Positions 1 to 6,500 of a stretch of DNA of 9,269 bases are shown here, piece after piece. The notes beneath the pieces were generated by a model. The model ran no database searches. It had not been told where the DNA came from and worked only from the letters and a program-made list of their open reading frames with translations. How positions within the stretch are numbered: the first letter of the stretch is position 1; every line of letters begins with the position of its first letter. The DNA is from Thermodesulfatator atlanticus (GTDB taxonomy: Bacteria; Desulfobacterota; Thermodesulfobacteria; Thermodesulfobacteriales; Thermodesulfatatoraceae). The position numbers and the translations under genes were made by a program. Location of the stretch: assembly GCA_011321895.1 (NCBI GenBank), contig DROK01000277.1, positions 1 to 9,269 of the forward strand, given 5' to 3'.

Positions 1-269
1 AGCAGGGGAAGTATGTGCTTGGTGTCCTCCAAGAGGGCCCCGGCCACCCCTTCAGGCAGCGGCCCTTCTTCTTCCATGATCACGGCGCTGGCCCCCCTTC
101 TTACGGCCTCGGGGATGAACTGGTGCCCGTCAAACCGCGCCCCCTTTACCGCGACAAAAGCCGCCCCCGGCCTTACCTCCCGGGAATCGTCGGTGAGGTG
201 GGTGATCTCCGTCTCACCCCCCCAGATCTTTTTGGGTCTTAAGTCAAGGACTAGGTCTTTTAACTTCAT
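1..269 (-). CDS. murE: MurE, UDP-MurNAc-tripeptide synthetase, N-terminal part (cut by window edge)
   Basis: Only the first 89 codons are inside the window; the gene runs off the left edge. MurE is the cytoplasmic ATP-dependent ligase that adds the third residue (usually meso-diaminopimelate in Gram-negatives) to UDP-MurNAc-L-Ala-D-Glu. What is visible is the Mur-ligase N-terminal UDP-binding domain: a DSREVRPGAAFVAVKG block at residues 28-43, then FDGHQFI (46-52) and an EAVRRGASAVI segment (54-64). The ATP-binding and ligase domains are outside. The ATG shares one base with the TGA stop of the upstream ftsI-like gene (TGATG), which implies translational coupling. MurF has a similar N-terminal domain, but the position directly after ftsI is the standard place for murE in dcw clusters, so I prefer MurE. 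Confidence 0.85.
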   Translation of the reverse strand, partial: MKLKDLVLDLRPKKIWGGETEITHLTDDSREVRPGAAFVAVKGARFDGHQFIPEAVRRGASAVIMEEEGPLPEGVAGALLEDTKHILPL

Positions 270-1636
270 CACCTGAGAACCAAGCGACAATCTTTTATCC
301 CTTTAAGCGGGGTCCCTGGCGCGGGCCACTGTTTTACCGTAACCCCGAAGCCGGAAAAATGGACCTCAAGCCCCAGGGGGACCAACTTTTCCAGGGCCGC
401 TTTAAGGGTTAGACCGTGCAGGTTCGGCATCCGGGCCCTGTGAGAGCGGGCTGCCCTTTTTGGCCGCCCTGAGGGCGATTTTAAATCCGCCGCCATCACT
501 TTCACCGCCTGGGGAATAAAGCGGGTGTAATAACAGGGAAGGCCCCAGGCCCTCACCCCCTTGGCGTAAAGCCCGAAGGCCAGGGTGGGGTCTTTCCGCG
601 GCCAAAGCCCGATCATCAAAAAAACCCCGGCCTTTCTGCTGCCCCCGTACCACCAAACCCCACCTTTTTCCCGCGGAACCAGGTCTTCGAGTTCTTCCGT
701 CTCCACGTTGATCAAATATTTTTCCTTCCGGGAAAGGCCCGCTTCCACCCCAAGTTTGGGGGAAACGATTTTTCCCGTACGCAAAGCCGCCAGGGCCCTT
801 ACCGTTTGCAGGAGAGAGGGGCGCACCTCTTCCAGGGAGGAAACCTCAGGGGGCATGATCCCGGGATTTTCCCCGGGCAGATCAACACCGGTGGGTTCCC
901 CGAAACCCAGGGCCCTCAAAAAGGAGGTCAGCCCTTCATACATGCTGTCGTAGTAAGCCTCTTCGAAAGGAGATCCCACCCAGGAGAGCCTGAGTTCAGG
1001 GGCCAGCAGCAGGTCTTCGGCCCCTTTACCGACCAAGGCCTTAATCCGGCCTGAGGATAAATCCAAGACCACCGCGCACCCGGCCCGGGCGTGCAACCGT
1101 TTGAGGGCCCGCAGGAGGTCCCTGGATAACGCTTTTTGAAACTCTACCTTGACCGCGGTGCGCAGAAAACTGCCCTCCCGGGCCAGTATCTTCTGGTAAT
1201 AGGCCTCAAGGGGCCCTTCCTTTTCCGCAGTGCCCAAAAAAGAGGCAAAAAGCGGCCCGTAAGGATATTGCCTCTCGGTATAGGACTGCCAAAGCAGGCC
1301 CTTAAGCTGAGGGGACTCCTTGGCCGGCGCCCCCAAAAAGACAGGGGCCTCAGCGGTGGCAAGGAGCAAGGTCAGCTCTTCTCTGCTCTTCCCGGTAAAT
1401 GCGGCCAGCCGGGAAAGGTTTTCCCGGGAGGGCTGGAAGACCTGGGGAAGCAGGATAAAACCCTTCTTCTCCTCAGAATAGGCCAAAAGTCGCCTTTCGG
1501 CGTCGTACACCCGCCCTTTAAGAGTTGAGGCCCCAAGCTCCTGTTGCTTGGATAGGGGACGGGAGCCACCTGAACCCACCCCTAAAAAGGCGGCTCCGCA
1601 GAAAAAGACCAGGATTAAAAAAAGGACCCGCTTCAT
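269..1636 (-). CDS. ftsI: FtsI/PBP-like division protein lacking all transpeptidase catalytic motifs, with C-terminal PASTA domain
   Basis: 455 residues at the ftsI position between ftsL and murE. Seen in order: an N-terminal membrane anchor (about 4-22); a class B PBP pedestal with GRVYDAERRLLAYS (41-54) and the RQYPYGPLFASFLGT...GPLEAYY block (122-147) that precedes the penicillin-binding domain; AVVLDLSSGRIKALVG (188-203), the usual first strand of the transpeptidase; GFGEPTGVDLPGENPG (244-259); a QTVRALAALRTGKIVSPKLG block (277-296); and a PASTA domain (about 403-455, starting MPNLHG and containing VKQWPAPGTPL). Missing: no SxxK between residues 203 and 244, no SxN, no KTG before the FLMIGLWP strand (339-346). 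Full-length FtsI/SpoVD proteins have about 550-700 residues; the interval that should carry SxxK and SxN is only some 40 residues here. The frame is uninterrupted, so this is a shortened, probably non-catalytic homologue rather than a frameshifted gene. It starts 2 bp after the ftsL stop with little Shine-Dalgarno signal, so coupling is likely. Homology to FtsI is firm; loss of activity is inferred from the motifs. Confidence 0.85.
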   Translation of the reverse strand: MKRVLFLILVFFCGAAFLGVGSGGSRPLSKQQELGASTLKGRVYDAERRLLAYSEEKKGFILLPQVFQPSRENLSRLAAFTGKSREELTLLLATAEAPVFLGAPAKESPQLKGLLWQSYTERQYPYGPLFASFLGTAEKEGPLEAYYQKILAREGSFLRTAVKVEFQKALSRDLLRALKRLHARAGCAVVLDLSSGRIKALVGKGAEDLLLAPELRLSWVGSPFEEAYYDSMYEGLTSFLRALGFGEPTGVDLPGENPGIMPPEVSSLEEVRPSLLQTVRALAALRTGKIVSPKLGVEAGLSRKEKYLINVETEELEDLVPREKGGVWWYGGSRKAGVFLMIGLWPRKDPTLAFGLYAKGVRAWGLPCYYTRFIPQAVKVMAADLKSPSGRPKRAARSHRARMPNLHGLTLKAALEKLVPLGLEVHFSGFGVTVKQWPAPGTPLKGIKDCRLVLR

Positions 1637-1638
1637 CT

Positions 1639-1968
1639 TTACTTAAGCTCCAGCTCCACGATCTGATCCTTACGGGGCGGATGGAGCCCCAGAAGTTTGG
1701 CCTTTTTGATAACCACCTCGCGGGCGGTCAATTTTTGGTAGCGCTGGTCCAATAGGGCCTTTTGTTGGCTCAAAGTGGCGATCTCGTGCTGTAATCTCAG
1801 GTAAAAACGGTATTGCTGGTAAATGATGACCCCGCCCACCGCTACCAACAGCAATAACACCCCGAAAAGAATCAGAGAAAGATACTGGAAAAGGGAAAAA
1901 CTGCGCGCTCTGGTGCGCTTTATCCTTTCCTGGGGGGTGAAGGTATAGGCTGCCTGTGGTGCCCCCAT
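1639..1968 (-). CDS. ftsL: Cell division protein FtsL
   Basis: A 109-residue bitopic protein: basic cytoplasmic N-terminus with RIKRTRAR (15-22), one hydrophobic membrane helix (about 27-50), then a periplasmic coiled-coil segment rich in Gln, Leu and Lys (about 51-82) and a short tail with AKLLGLHPPRKDQIVELE (90-107). FtsL binds FtsB and FtsQ and helps activate the FtsWI synthase at the septum. FtsL sequences diverge strongly, so the call rests on size, architecture, the tail pattern and position between rsmH and the FtsI-like gene. The ATG lies 2 bases after the rsmH stop, with a full AGGAGG Shine-Dalgarno (1976-1981) 7 bases upstream, inside the end of rsmH. Confidence 0.88.
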   Translation of the reverse strand: MGAPQAAYTFTPQERIKRTRARSFSLFQYLSLILFGVLLLLVAVGGVIIYQQYRFYLRLQHEIATLSQQKALLDQRYQKLTAREVVIKKAKLLGLHPPRKDQIVELELK

Positions 1969-1970
1969 GG

Positions 1971-2933
1971 TTAAACCTCCTCGACGGTTTTTTGGGCTGC
2001 TCTCAGTTTGGCACTCCGCGCCCTGGGGTTACGGCTGACCTCTTCTGGCGAGGGTAAAATCGGCTTCTTGGTCAGCGGCTCAAGCCTTTGGTCATGCCGG
2101 AAGGCCTGTTTGACCAACCGGTCTTCCAGGGAGTGAAAGGAGATTATCACGAGCCTTCCCCCTGGCTTTAATACCTCCGGGGCCTGTTCCAAGAACCGTT
2201 TAAGGTTTTCAAGCTCCCGGTTAACCGCCAGCCGTAAGGCCTGAAAGGTCCTGGTGGCCGGATGTAACCTTCCCCGTCTGTAACTGGCAGGTACCGCCTG
2301 CCAAATGATTTCCGCAAGCTCCCTGGTGGTTTTAATGGGGGCTTTACGCCGGGCCTCACAGATGGCCCGGGCGATTCGGCCGGCAAACCGCTCTTCCCCG
2401 TAAGCCCGGATGAGCTCCTCCAGTTGAAGCCGGCTCAACTGGTTGACCAGGTCTTTGGCGGTACGGGGAAGCCTTTGGTCCATGCGCATATCAAGGGGTT
2501 CATCCCGCAGGAAGCTAAAGCCCCGGCCGCTGCCTTCCAGAAGAAAAGAAGAAAGACCAAGGTCTAACAGGATGCCGTCCACCGGGACCTTGCCCAGTCC
2601 TTCAAGGACCTCTTTTATCTGGGCAAAATTTTCCCGCACCAAAACAAACCGGTCCCCAAAAGGACGCAGTCTTTTAAGCGCAAGTTCATAGGAGGATTCG
2701 TTCCACTCAAAACCCACCAGAAAACCATCCGGGCCAGAAGCCTCCAGGATGGCTTGCGCGTGCCCGGCCAGCCCCACCGTCCCGTCCACGTAAACTCCCC
2801 CTGGCCGGACGGCGAGCCACCTGAGCGCCTCTTCTAAAAGGACACTTTCATGATAAGGCTTGTCCTTTTGAGAGTAGTCCGGCGACCGTGGTGCTGAGTT
2901 GTTCAAAATTTTCTCGGGCGCGTTTAAATTCAT
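1971..2933 (-). CDS. rsmH: 16S rRNA (cytosine(1402)-N(4))-methyltransferase RsmH
   Basis: RsmH (MraW) N4-methylates C1402 in the decoding centre of 16S rRNA, using S-adenosylmethionine. From the ATG at 2933 the protein has 320 residues. Visible motifs: HESVLLEEAL (28-37), the SAM-binding loop VDGTVGLAGHA (49-59), GILLDLGLSS (120-129), FSFLRDEPLDMRM (139-151), HPATRTFQALR (224-234) and SFHSLEDRLVK (265-275). The frame is open back to 3002, but family homology begins only at YHESVL, about 7 bases before the mraZ stop. In-frame start choices are therefore ATG 2933 (weak, badly spaced GGAAG) or TTG 2906 (GAG at fair spacing). Both lie inside mraZ, giving an overlap of 59-86 bp and an 18-27 residue extension ahead of the usual start. 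The stop is 2 bases before ftsL. Confidence 0.93.
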   Translation of the reverse strand: MNLNAPEKILNNSAPRSPDYSQKDKPYHESVLLEEALRWLAVRPGGVYVDGTVGLAGHAQAILEASGPDGFLVGFEWNESSYELALKRLRPFGDRFVLVRENFAQIKEVLEGLGKVPVDGILLDLGLSSFLLEGSGRGFSFLRDEPLDMRMDQRLPRTAKDLVNQLSRLQLEELIRAYGEERFAGRIARAICEARRKAPIKTTRELAEIIWQAVPASYRRGRLHPATRTFQALRLAVNRELENLKRFLEQAPEVLKPGGRLVIISFHSLEDRLVKQAFRHDQRLEPLTKKPILPSPEEVSRNPRARSAKLRAAQKTVEEV

Positions 2934-3312
2934 CTTCCAGCCGTTTGGGGCTCCAAATTTCGAAATGGTTAAGCATGCCAAGTAAGACCACCTCTCTATC
3001 AATACCTGCTTCCTGCCTGAGGTGGGCCGGGATCAGGATCCGCCCCTGACGGTCAGGCTGACACTCCTCGGCGGAACCCAAAAAATAACGCTTGTAAAGG
3101 GTAAGTTCCGGAGGGGCTACGGGGGACCCCAAAAGCTGCTCCTCCAGGGCCTGCCATTCCGGCCACGGATACACCTGCAAACACTCCGGAGTGTTGGTCA
3201 TAATAAGGGTGGCGTTACCGTAGCGCTGCTTCAAAACCTCCTTAAACCGGGCCGGAATGCTAAGACGCCCCTTGCTGTCCAGGGTATGGGTTGAGCGCCC
3301 CCGAAATCTCAA
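2848..3312 (-). CDS. mraZ: Transcriptional regulator MraZ
   Basis: 154 residues, the usual size for MraZ. It contains two SpoVT/AbrB-type DNA-binding repeats, marked by DSKGRLSIPARF (12-23) and DRQGRILIPAHLR (87-99). MraZ forms a ring-like oligomer that binds short direct repeats upstream of its own gene and controls the dcw operon. Here such repeats lie immediately upstream (3316-3352). The start codon is TTG at 3312, chosen because it is preceded at 6 bases by GGAGG and gives the normal MraZ N-terminus MRFRGRSTHTLDSKGR. The first gene of the dcw operon; its 3' end overlaps rsmH. A non-ATG start together with an operator-embedded ribosome-binding site suggests low and tightly controlled expression (inference). 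Confidence 0.95.
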   Translation of the reverse strand: MRFRGRSTHTLDSKGRLSIPARFKEVLKQRYGNATLIMTNTPECLQVYPWPEWQALEEQLLGSPVAPPELTLYKRYFLGSAEECQPDRQGRILIPAHLRQEAGIDREVVLLGMLNHFEIWSPKRLEDEFKRARENFEQLSTTVAGLLSKGQALS

Positions 3313-3315
3313 TCA

Positions 3316-3352
3316 CCACCTCCGGCCACTTTCTACCACTTTATACCACCTC
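3316..3352 (-). promoter_or_regulatory. MraZ-type operator: four GTGG direct repeats with exact 10-bp period
   Basis: On the minus strand the four-base core GTGG occurs at 3349-3346, 3339-3336, 3329-3326 and 3319-3316, exactly 10 bp apart. The surrounding units read GAGGTGGTAT, AAAGTGGTAG, AAAGTGGCCG, GAGGTGGTGA. This matches the known form of MraZ boxes: TGGGN with 5-bp spacers in E. coli, AAAGTGG-like boxes in mycoplasmas. The array lies downstream of the -35 and overlaps the predicted transcription start, and its last copy contains the Shine-Dalgarno GGAGGTG of mraZ. Autoregulation by MraZ is inferred from family knowledge. Confidence 0.85.
3317..3323 (-). promoter_or_regulatory. mraZ ribosome-binding site, nested in the operator
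   Basis: GGAGGTG at 3323-3317 on the minus strand sits 6 bases (after the GGAGG core) before the TTG start at 3312. It decides this start codon, since no ATG is nearby, and it is part of the fourth operator repeat. Confidence 0.75.
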
Positions 3353-3382
3353 AAGCTAGTAAGACCTTATCGTCTGTGTCAA
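3353..3382 (-). promoter_or_regulatory. Predicted sigma-70-type promoter of the mraZ/dcw operon
   Basis: A perfect -35 hexamer TTGACA lies at 3382-3377. The best -10 candidate is TAGCTT at 3358-3353 (18-bp spacer, 3 of 6 matches); TACTAG with a 15-bp spacer is an alternative. An AT-rich stretch upstream of the -35 could act as an UP element. The predicted start falls inside the MraZ repeat array. The weak -10 makes the exact start uncertain. Confidence 0.6.
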
Positions 3383-3520
3383 GTAAAACTTTAAACACTA
3401 AATATGGGAAAAATTAATCTGATTGGCCACAAAATATTGGGTTTACTCCTAAGGAGATGGGTGGGACAAAGTGGGGATGGCTAGCGATAAAAAGCCCGGT
3501 TGGGGTGAAGGAGAAAAATT

Positions 3521-5059
3521 TTAGTCTTTCAGGGAAAACTTCTCTTTGGGCAGGGAAAGGACAAAGGTGGTCCCTTGGGGCCCTGGCTCTACCGTAATGG
3601 TTCCACCCCAGTTTTTTACCAGGCTGTAAACCACCGCCAGGCCCAGCCCGGTCCCCTGGGGTTTGGTGGTAAAAAATGGTTCAAAGATGCGGTCAACTAT
3701 CTCAGGCGGGATCCCCCCGGCGTTGTCCCGGAAAAAGAGCCGGCCCTGGTCACGGTTCGGCTCAAACCATACTTCTATTATCACCTGTTCCTCAGTGGCT
3801 TCGAGGGCGTTTAAAAAAAGGTTTAAAAGGATTTGTTTTAGACGCCCCTGTTCCAGGAAAAGGTGAAGTTTCTCCGGCAAGGATTCTTTGAGAAAAAAAT
3901 CGGCTCTAACCAGCTTTAATTCTTCATAGGTCTCCCGCAGGAGCTTTTTTAAGGAAACCCAGCCAGGGGTCCCCTCCCCCGGGCGGGCAAAGAGGAGAAA
4001 ATCGTTGACCAGTTTGTCCAGCCGGGCCGTCTCGCGGGAGATGATCTCAAGGAGCCGTTGCCCTTCCGGTTTGACGAGAGACCCTTCTTTCAAAAACTCC
4101 ACCGCCCCGCAAATAGAGGCCAGCGGGTTTTTTATTTCGTGAACCAGACCGGAAGCCATGGTCCCCAGGGCAGCCAGGTGTTCGGCCTGTCTGAGCCGCC
4201 TCTCCTGTTCCTTTATCTCGGTAATATCCTGAAAGATAAAGCCATAACCGAAAACGGTCTCCCGTTCGTCCTTGAGGGGAAAGAGGCTGTAACCCAGATA
4301 CCGGGCGGGGCTTTTCTTTATAACCAGCTCAGCCCTCTGAGAATGGACGGCCAGGTCAAGGCCAGGGATGACCTGATCAAGTCTCTTGCCTTGGAGGTCT
4401 TTTTGGTCCAGGATTTCTTCCGCCGCCTGATTAGCAGAAACTATCACGTAATTGAGATCCGTAATAATCAACCCGGAAGCCAGGGAATGGAGGATATGGC
4501 GGTGCAGCTCTTCCGCCCGGAAGAGGGCCTCACTTGCCTGACGGTATTTCTCCCTGGTCTGCCGGACCTCTTCCGCCCATTTGAGGGCCAGGGCCCCGAG
4601 TAACCCCATCGCCCCCAAAGGGACAAAAAACTGAAGGATTGTCTCCGGAGAGAAGAATTCAGGCCGCGGCGGTTTCCAGAAGATAAGGCTATATAACAGG
4701 AGGGCGGCCAGGGTAAAAACGTCTGCTCCCCGGCGGCCAAAATGAAAGCTCGCGGTAAAAATGAGCAAAGGGTAAAGAAAGATAAAGGGGCTGTCTCTTC
4801 CTCCCGTGAAATAAACCAAAAGGCTTAGTAAGACCAGGTCGGCAAAGAGTTCAAGCAAGAGAAATTCTTTCTTAAAGCCCCCTCGTTTGAATAATACGTA
4901 AAAAAAGACGCTTACCAGCCAGAAGCCCAAAAGCACCAGAAAAGAGCGAAAATCAAAGATATTATCTTCAAAATAGGCAAAAACAAAAAAGAAGGTCCCC
5001 AAGATTATTAGAAAGGACCTCAGAAGCTGGAAGCGTTTAATGCTTTTTTCTTCTCTCAT
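3521..5059 (-). CDS. Membrane sensor histidine kinase, PilS-like (six TM helices, PAS, HisKA, HATPase)
   Basis: 512 residues. The N-terminal 160 residues form about six hydrophobic helices (roughly 13-30, 40-57, 66-84, 90-105, 113-128, 142-160) with very short loops, a membrane-embedded sensor as in PilS. A linker leads to a PAS domain (about 185-283, ending FGYGFIFQDITEIKE). The HisKA H-box is MASGLVHEIKNPLASI (301-316) with phospho-acceptor His307. The ATPase domain shows the N-box LLNLFLNALEA (411-421), the G1 motif DNAGG (445-449), the F-box FEPFFTTK (459-466) and the G2 motif GTGLGLAVV (469-477), so all catalytic elements are present. Its ATG overlaps the regulator stop by 4 bp (ATGA), and no Shine-Dalgarno is seen, so coupled translation is likely. 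The architecture and its partner suggest PilS, which controls type IV pilin genes, but the signal and target are not shown by the sequence. Confidence 0.9.
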   Translation of the reverse strand: MREEKSIKRFQLLRSFLIILGTFFFVFAYFEDNIFDFRSFLVLLGFWLVSVFFYVLFKRGGFKKEFLLLELFADLVLLSLLVYFTGGRDSPFIFLYPLLIFTASFHFGRRGADVFTLAALLLYSLIFWKPPRPEFFSPETILQFFVPLGAMGLLGALALKWAEEVRQTREKYRQASEALFRAEELHRHILHSLASGLIITDLNYVIVSANQAAEEILDQKDLQGKRLDQVIPGLDLAVHSQRAELVIKKSPARYLGYSLFPLKDERETVFGYGFIFQDITEIKEQERRLRQAEHLAALGTMASGLVHEIKNPLASICGAVEFLKEGSLVKPEGQRLLEIISRETARLDKLVNDFLLFARPGEGTPGWVSLKKLLRETYEELKLVRADFFLKESLPEKLHLFLEQGRLKQILLNLFLNALEATEEQVIIEVWFEPNRDQGRLFFRDNAGGIPPEIVDRIFEPFFTTKPQGTGLGLAVVYSLVKNWGGTITVEPGPQGTTFVLSLPKEKFSLKD

Positions 5060-6402
5060 GAAAGACCATATTTGGCCAGACGGTAACGAAAGGAGCGAAA
5101 ATTGAGGCCAAGGAGTTTGGCCGCCTCGGTCTTGTTACCACCGGTGCGGGCCAGGGCCTGTTTCAGGAGAGAAACCTCTATCTCTGCCAAAAAAGACTCA
5201 AGATCCAGGCCGTTTTCAGGAAGGGTGACGGAGAAGGTCCTGGTATCTGTTTTCTGGCGGCGGGAAAGGACCAGGTTTTCGGGCAGAATCAGGGGCCCGG
5301 TTTCCAGGGCCACCGAGCGCTCGATGATATTTTCCAGCTCACGGACGTTTCCCGGAAAGTCATATTCCATAAGGGCTTTCAAGGCGAAGTCCGAGATCCC
5401 CTGGATCTCTTTTCCCATTTTGCGGGCGTATTTCTTGAGAAAGTGGTCCACCAGCAGGGGAATGTCTTCCCGGCGCTCCCGCAAGGGGGGTAGCTCAAGG
5501 GTGATCACGTTCAGGCGGTAATAAAGGTCTTCCCGAAAATTGCCTTCGAGGACCTCTTTGGCCAGATCCCGGTTGGTGGCCGAGATAATGCGCACGTCGA
5601 TTTTTATTTCCTTGGTGGCACCCAGGGGCAATACCACCTTTTCCTGCACCACCCGCAGGAGTTTTACCTGCATTTCAAGGGGCAGTTCCCCGATCTCATC
5701 CAGAAAGATGGTCCCCTGGTGGGCCTTTAAAAAGAGACCTTCCTTGTCCCGGGTGGCTCCGGTAAAGGCCCCGGCCTTGTAACCAAAAAGTTCGCTTTCC
5801 AGCAGATTCGGAGGGATCCCCCCACAATTTACCACCACAAAGGGCTTGTCCCGGCGGGGCGATAGTTTATGGATGGCCCGGGCCACCAGTTCTTTTCCGG
5901 TCCCTGACTCCCCGGTGATAAGCACGTTTGAAGGGGCGTTGGCGATCCGGGGGATCATCTCAAAGACCCGCCGGATGGCAGGGCTCCTGCCGATCAGCCC
6001 CATGAATTCGTGCCCCTGGGCCCCGCTAGAGCCCCTCGCCTGGGAAAGAGCCCGGGCGATAAGCTTTCTCAATTCATCCAGTTTGAAGGGTTTGGCTACG
6101 TAATCAAAAGCCCCTTCTTGTTTGGCGGCCACCGCAGTGTCAAGGGACGCGTAAGCGGTGATCATAATTACCGGGAGATTAAGACCGCGCTCCCGCAAGG
6201 CCTTCAAAAAAGAAATGCCGTCCAGGCGGGGCATCCGGATATCGGCCAGAACGAGGTCCGCCGGATTTTCGGCAAGAAAAGCCAGGGCCTCTTCGCCGTC
6301 TCCGGCTACCTTGACCTTAAAACCCTCCTTACTCAGAAAAATCTCTAAAAATTCCTGTAAACTCTTGTCATCATCCACAATTAGGATGGTAGGAGAGGAC
6401 AT
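5056..6402 (-). CDS. Sigma-54-dependent response regulator, NtrC family, PilR-like
   Basis: 448 residues from the ATG at 6402. A receiver domain (about 1-120) has the acidic pair in LIVDDD, phospho-acceptor Asp54 in LADIRMP, Thr82 and Lys104. The AAA+ domain (about 135-370) shows Walker A GESGTGKE (164-171), the sigma-54 contact loop GAFTGA (211-216) and Walker B IFLDEIGELP. The C-terminal Fis-type helix-turn-helix (about 421-446) ends NFRSFRYRLAKYGL, close to PilR. It should activate sigma-54 promoters when phosphorylated by the kinase encoded next. The frame also opens at an ATG at 6429 (9 more residues). I prefer 6402 because an AGGA lies 9 bases upstream and the receiver Asp then falls at the usual position 54. 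No sigma-54 promoter is visible next to the pair, so its target is elsewhere. Regulator before kinase is the reverse of the common pilS-pilR order. Confidence 0.92.
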   Translation of the reverse strand: MSSPTILIVDDDKSLQEFLEIFLSKEGFKVKVAGDGEEALAFLAENPADLVLADIRMPRLDGISFLKALRERGLNLPVIMITAYASLDTAVAAKQEGAFDYVAKPFKLDELRKLIARALSQARGSSGAQGHEFMGLIGRSPAIRRVFEMIPRIANAPSNVLITGESGTGKELVARAIHKLSPRRDKPFVVVNCGGIPPNLLESELFGYKAGAFTGATRDKEGLFLKAHQGTIFLDEIGELPLEMQVKLLRVVQEKVVLPLGATKEIKIDVRIISATNRDLAKEVLEGNFREDLYYRLNVITLELPPLRERREDIPLLVDHFLKKYARKMGKEIQGISDFALKALMEYDFPGNVRELENIIERSVALETGPLILPENLVLSRRQKTDTRTFSVTLPENGLDLESFLAEIEVSLLKQALARTGGNKTEAAKLLGLNFRSFRYRLAKYGLS

Positions 6403-6500
6403 CACCAGAGATCCTGACCGGTTTTTCATACCACGCAGTCTATCTATTTTTTCGAAAAGGGGCTTAAAAACTTTAATTTCGGGAAAAGGAGAGGGTTAAA

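Noticed and set aside
1516..1527. STLK (residues 37-40 of the FtsI-like protein) as an SxxK active site
   Set aside because: It lies before the GRVYD pedestal motif, far upstream of the transpeptidase fold, where the catalytic serine is never found. The SEEK at residues 54-57 is rejected for the same reason.
3446..3456. CTCCT-A-AGGAG palindrome in the mraZ upstream region
   Set aside because: Five-base arms around one base; too short to claim, and no promoter element is aligned with it.
3490..3520. Intrinsic terminator after the histidine kinase gene
   Set aside because: A CCC-CAACC-GGG stem followed by CTTTTT is present on the minus strand, but three pairs are too few to call a terminator.
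4058..4603. Plus-strand open frame of 181 codons
   Set aside because: It is antisense to the fully recognisable histidine kinase, shows no family motif, and is a typical shadow of GC-rich coding sequence.
5102..5521. Plus-strand open frame of 139 codons
   Set aside because: Antisense to the response regulator; composition is Arg/Ser-rich, as expected of a shadow frame.
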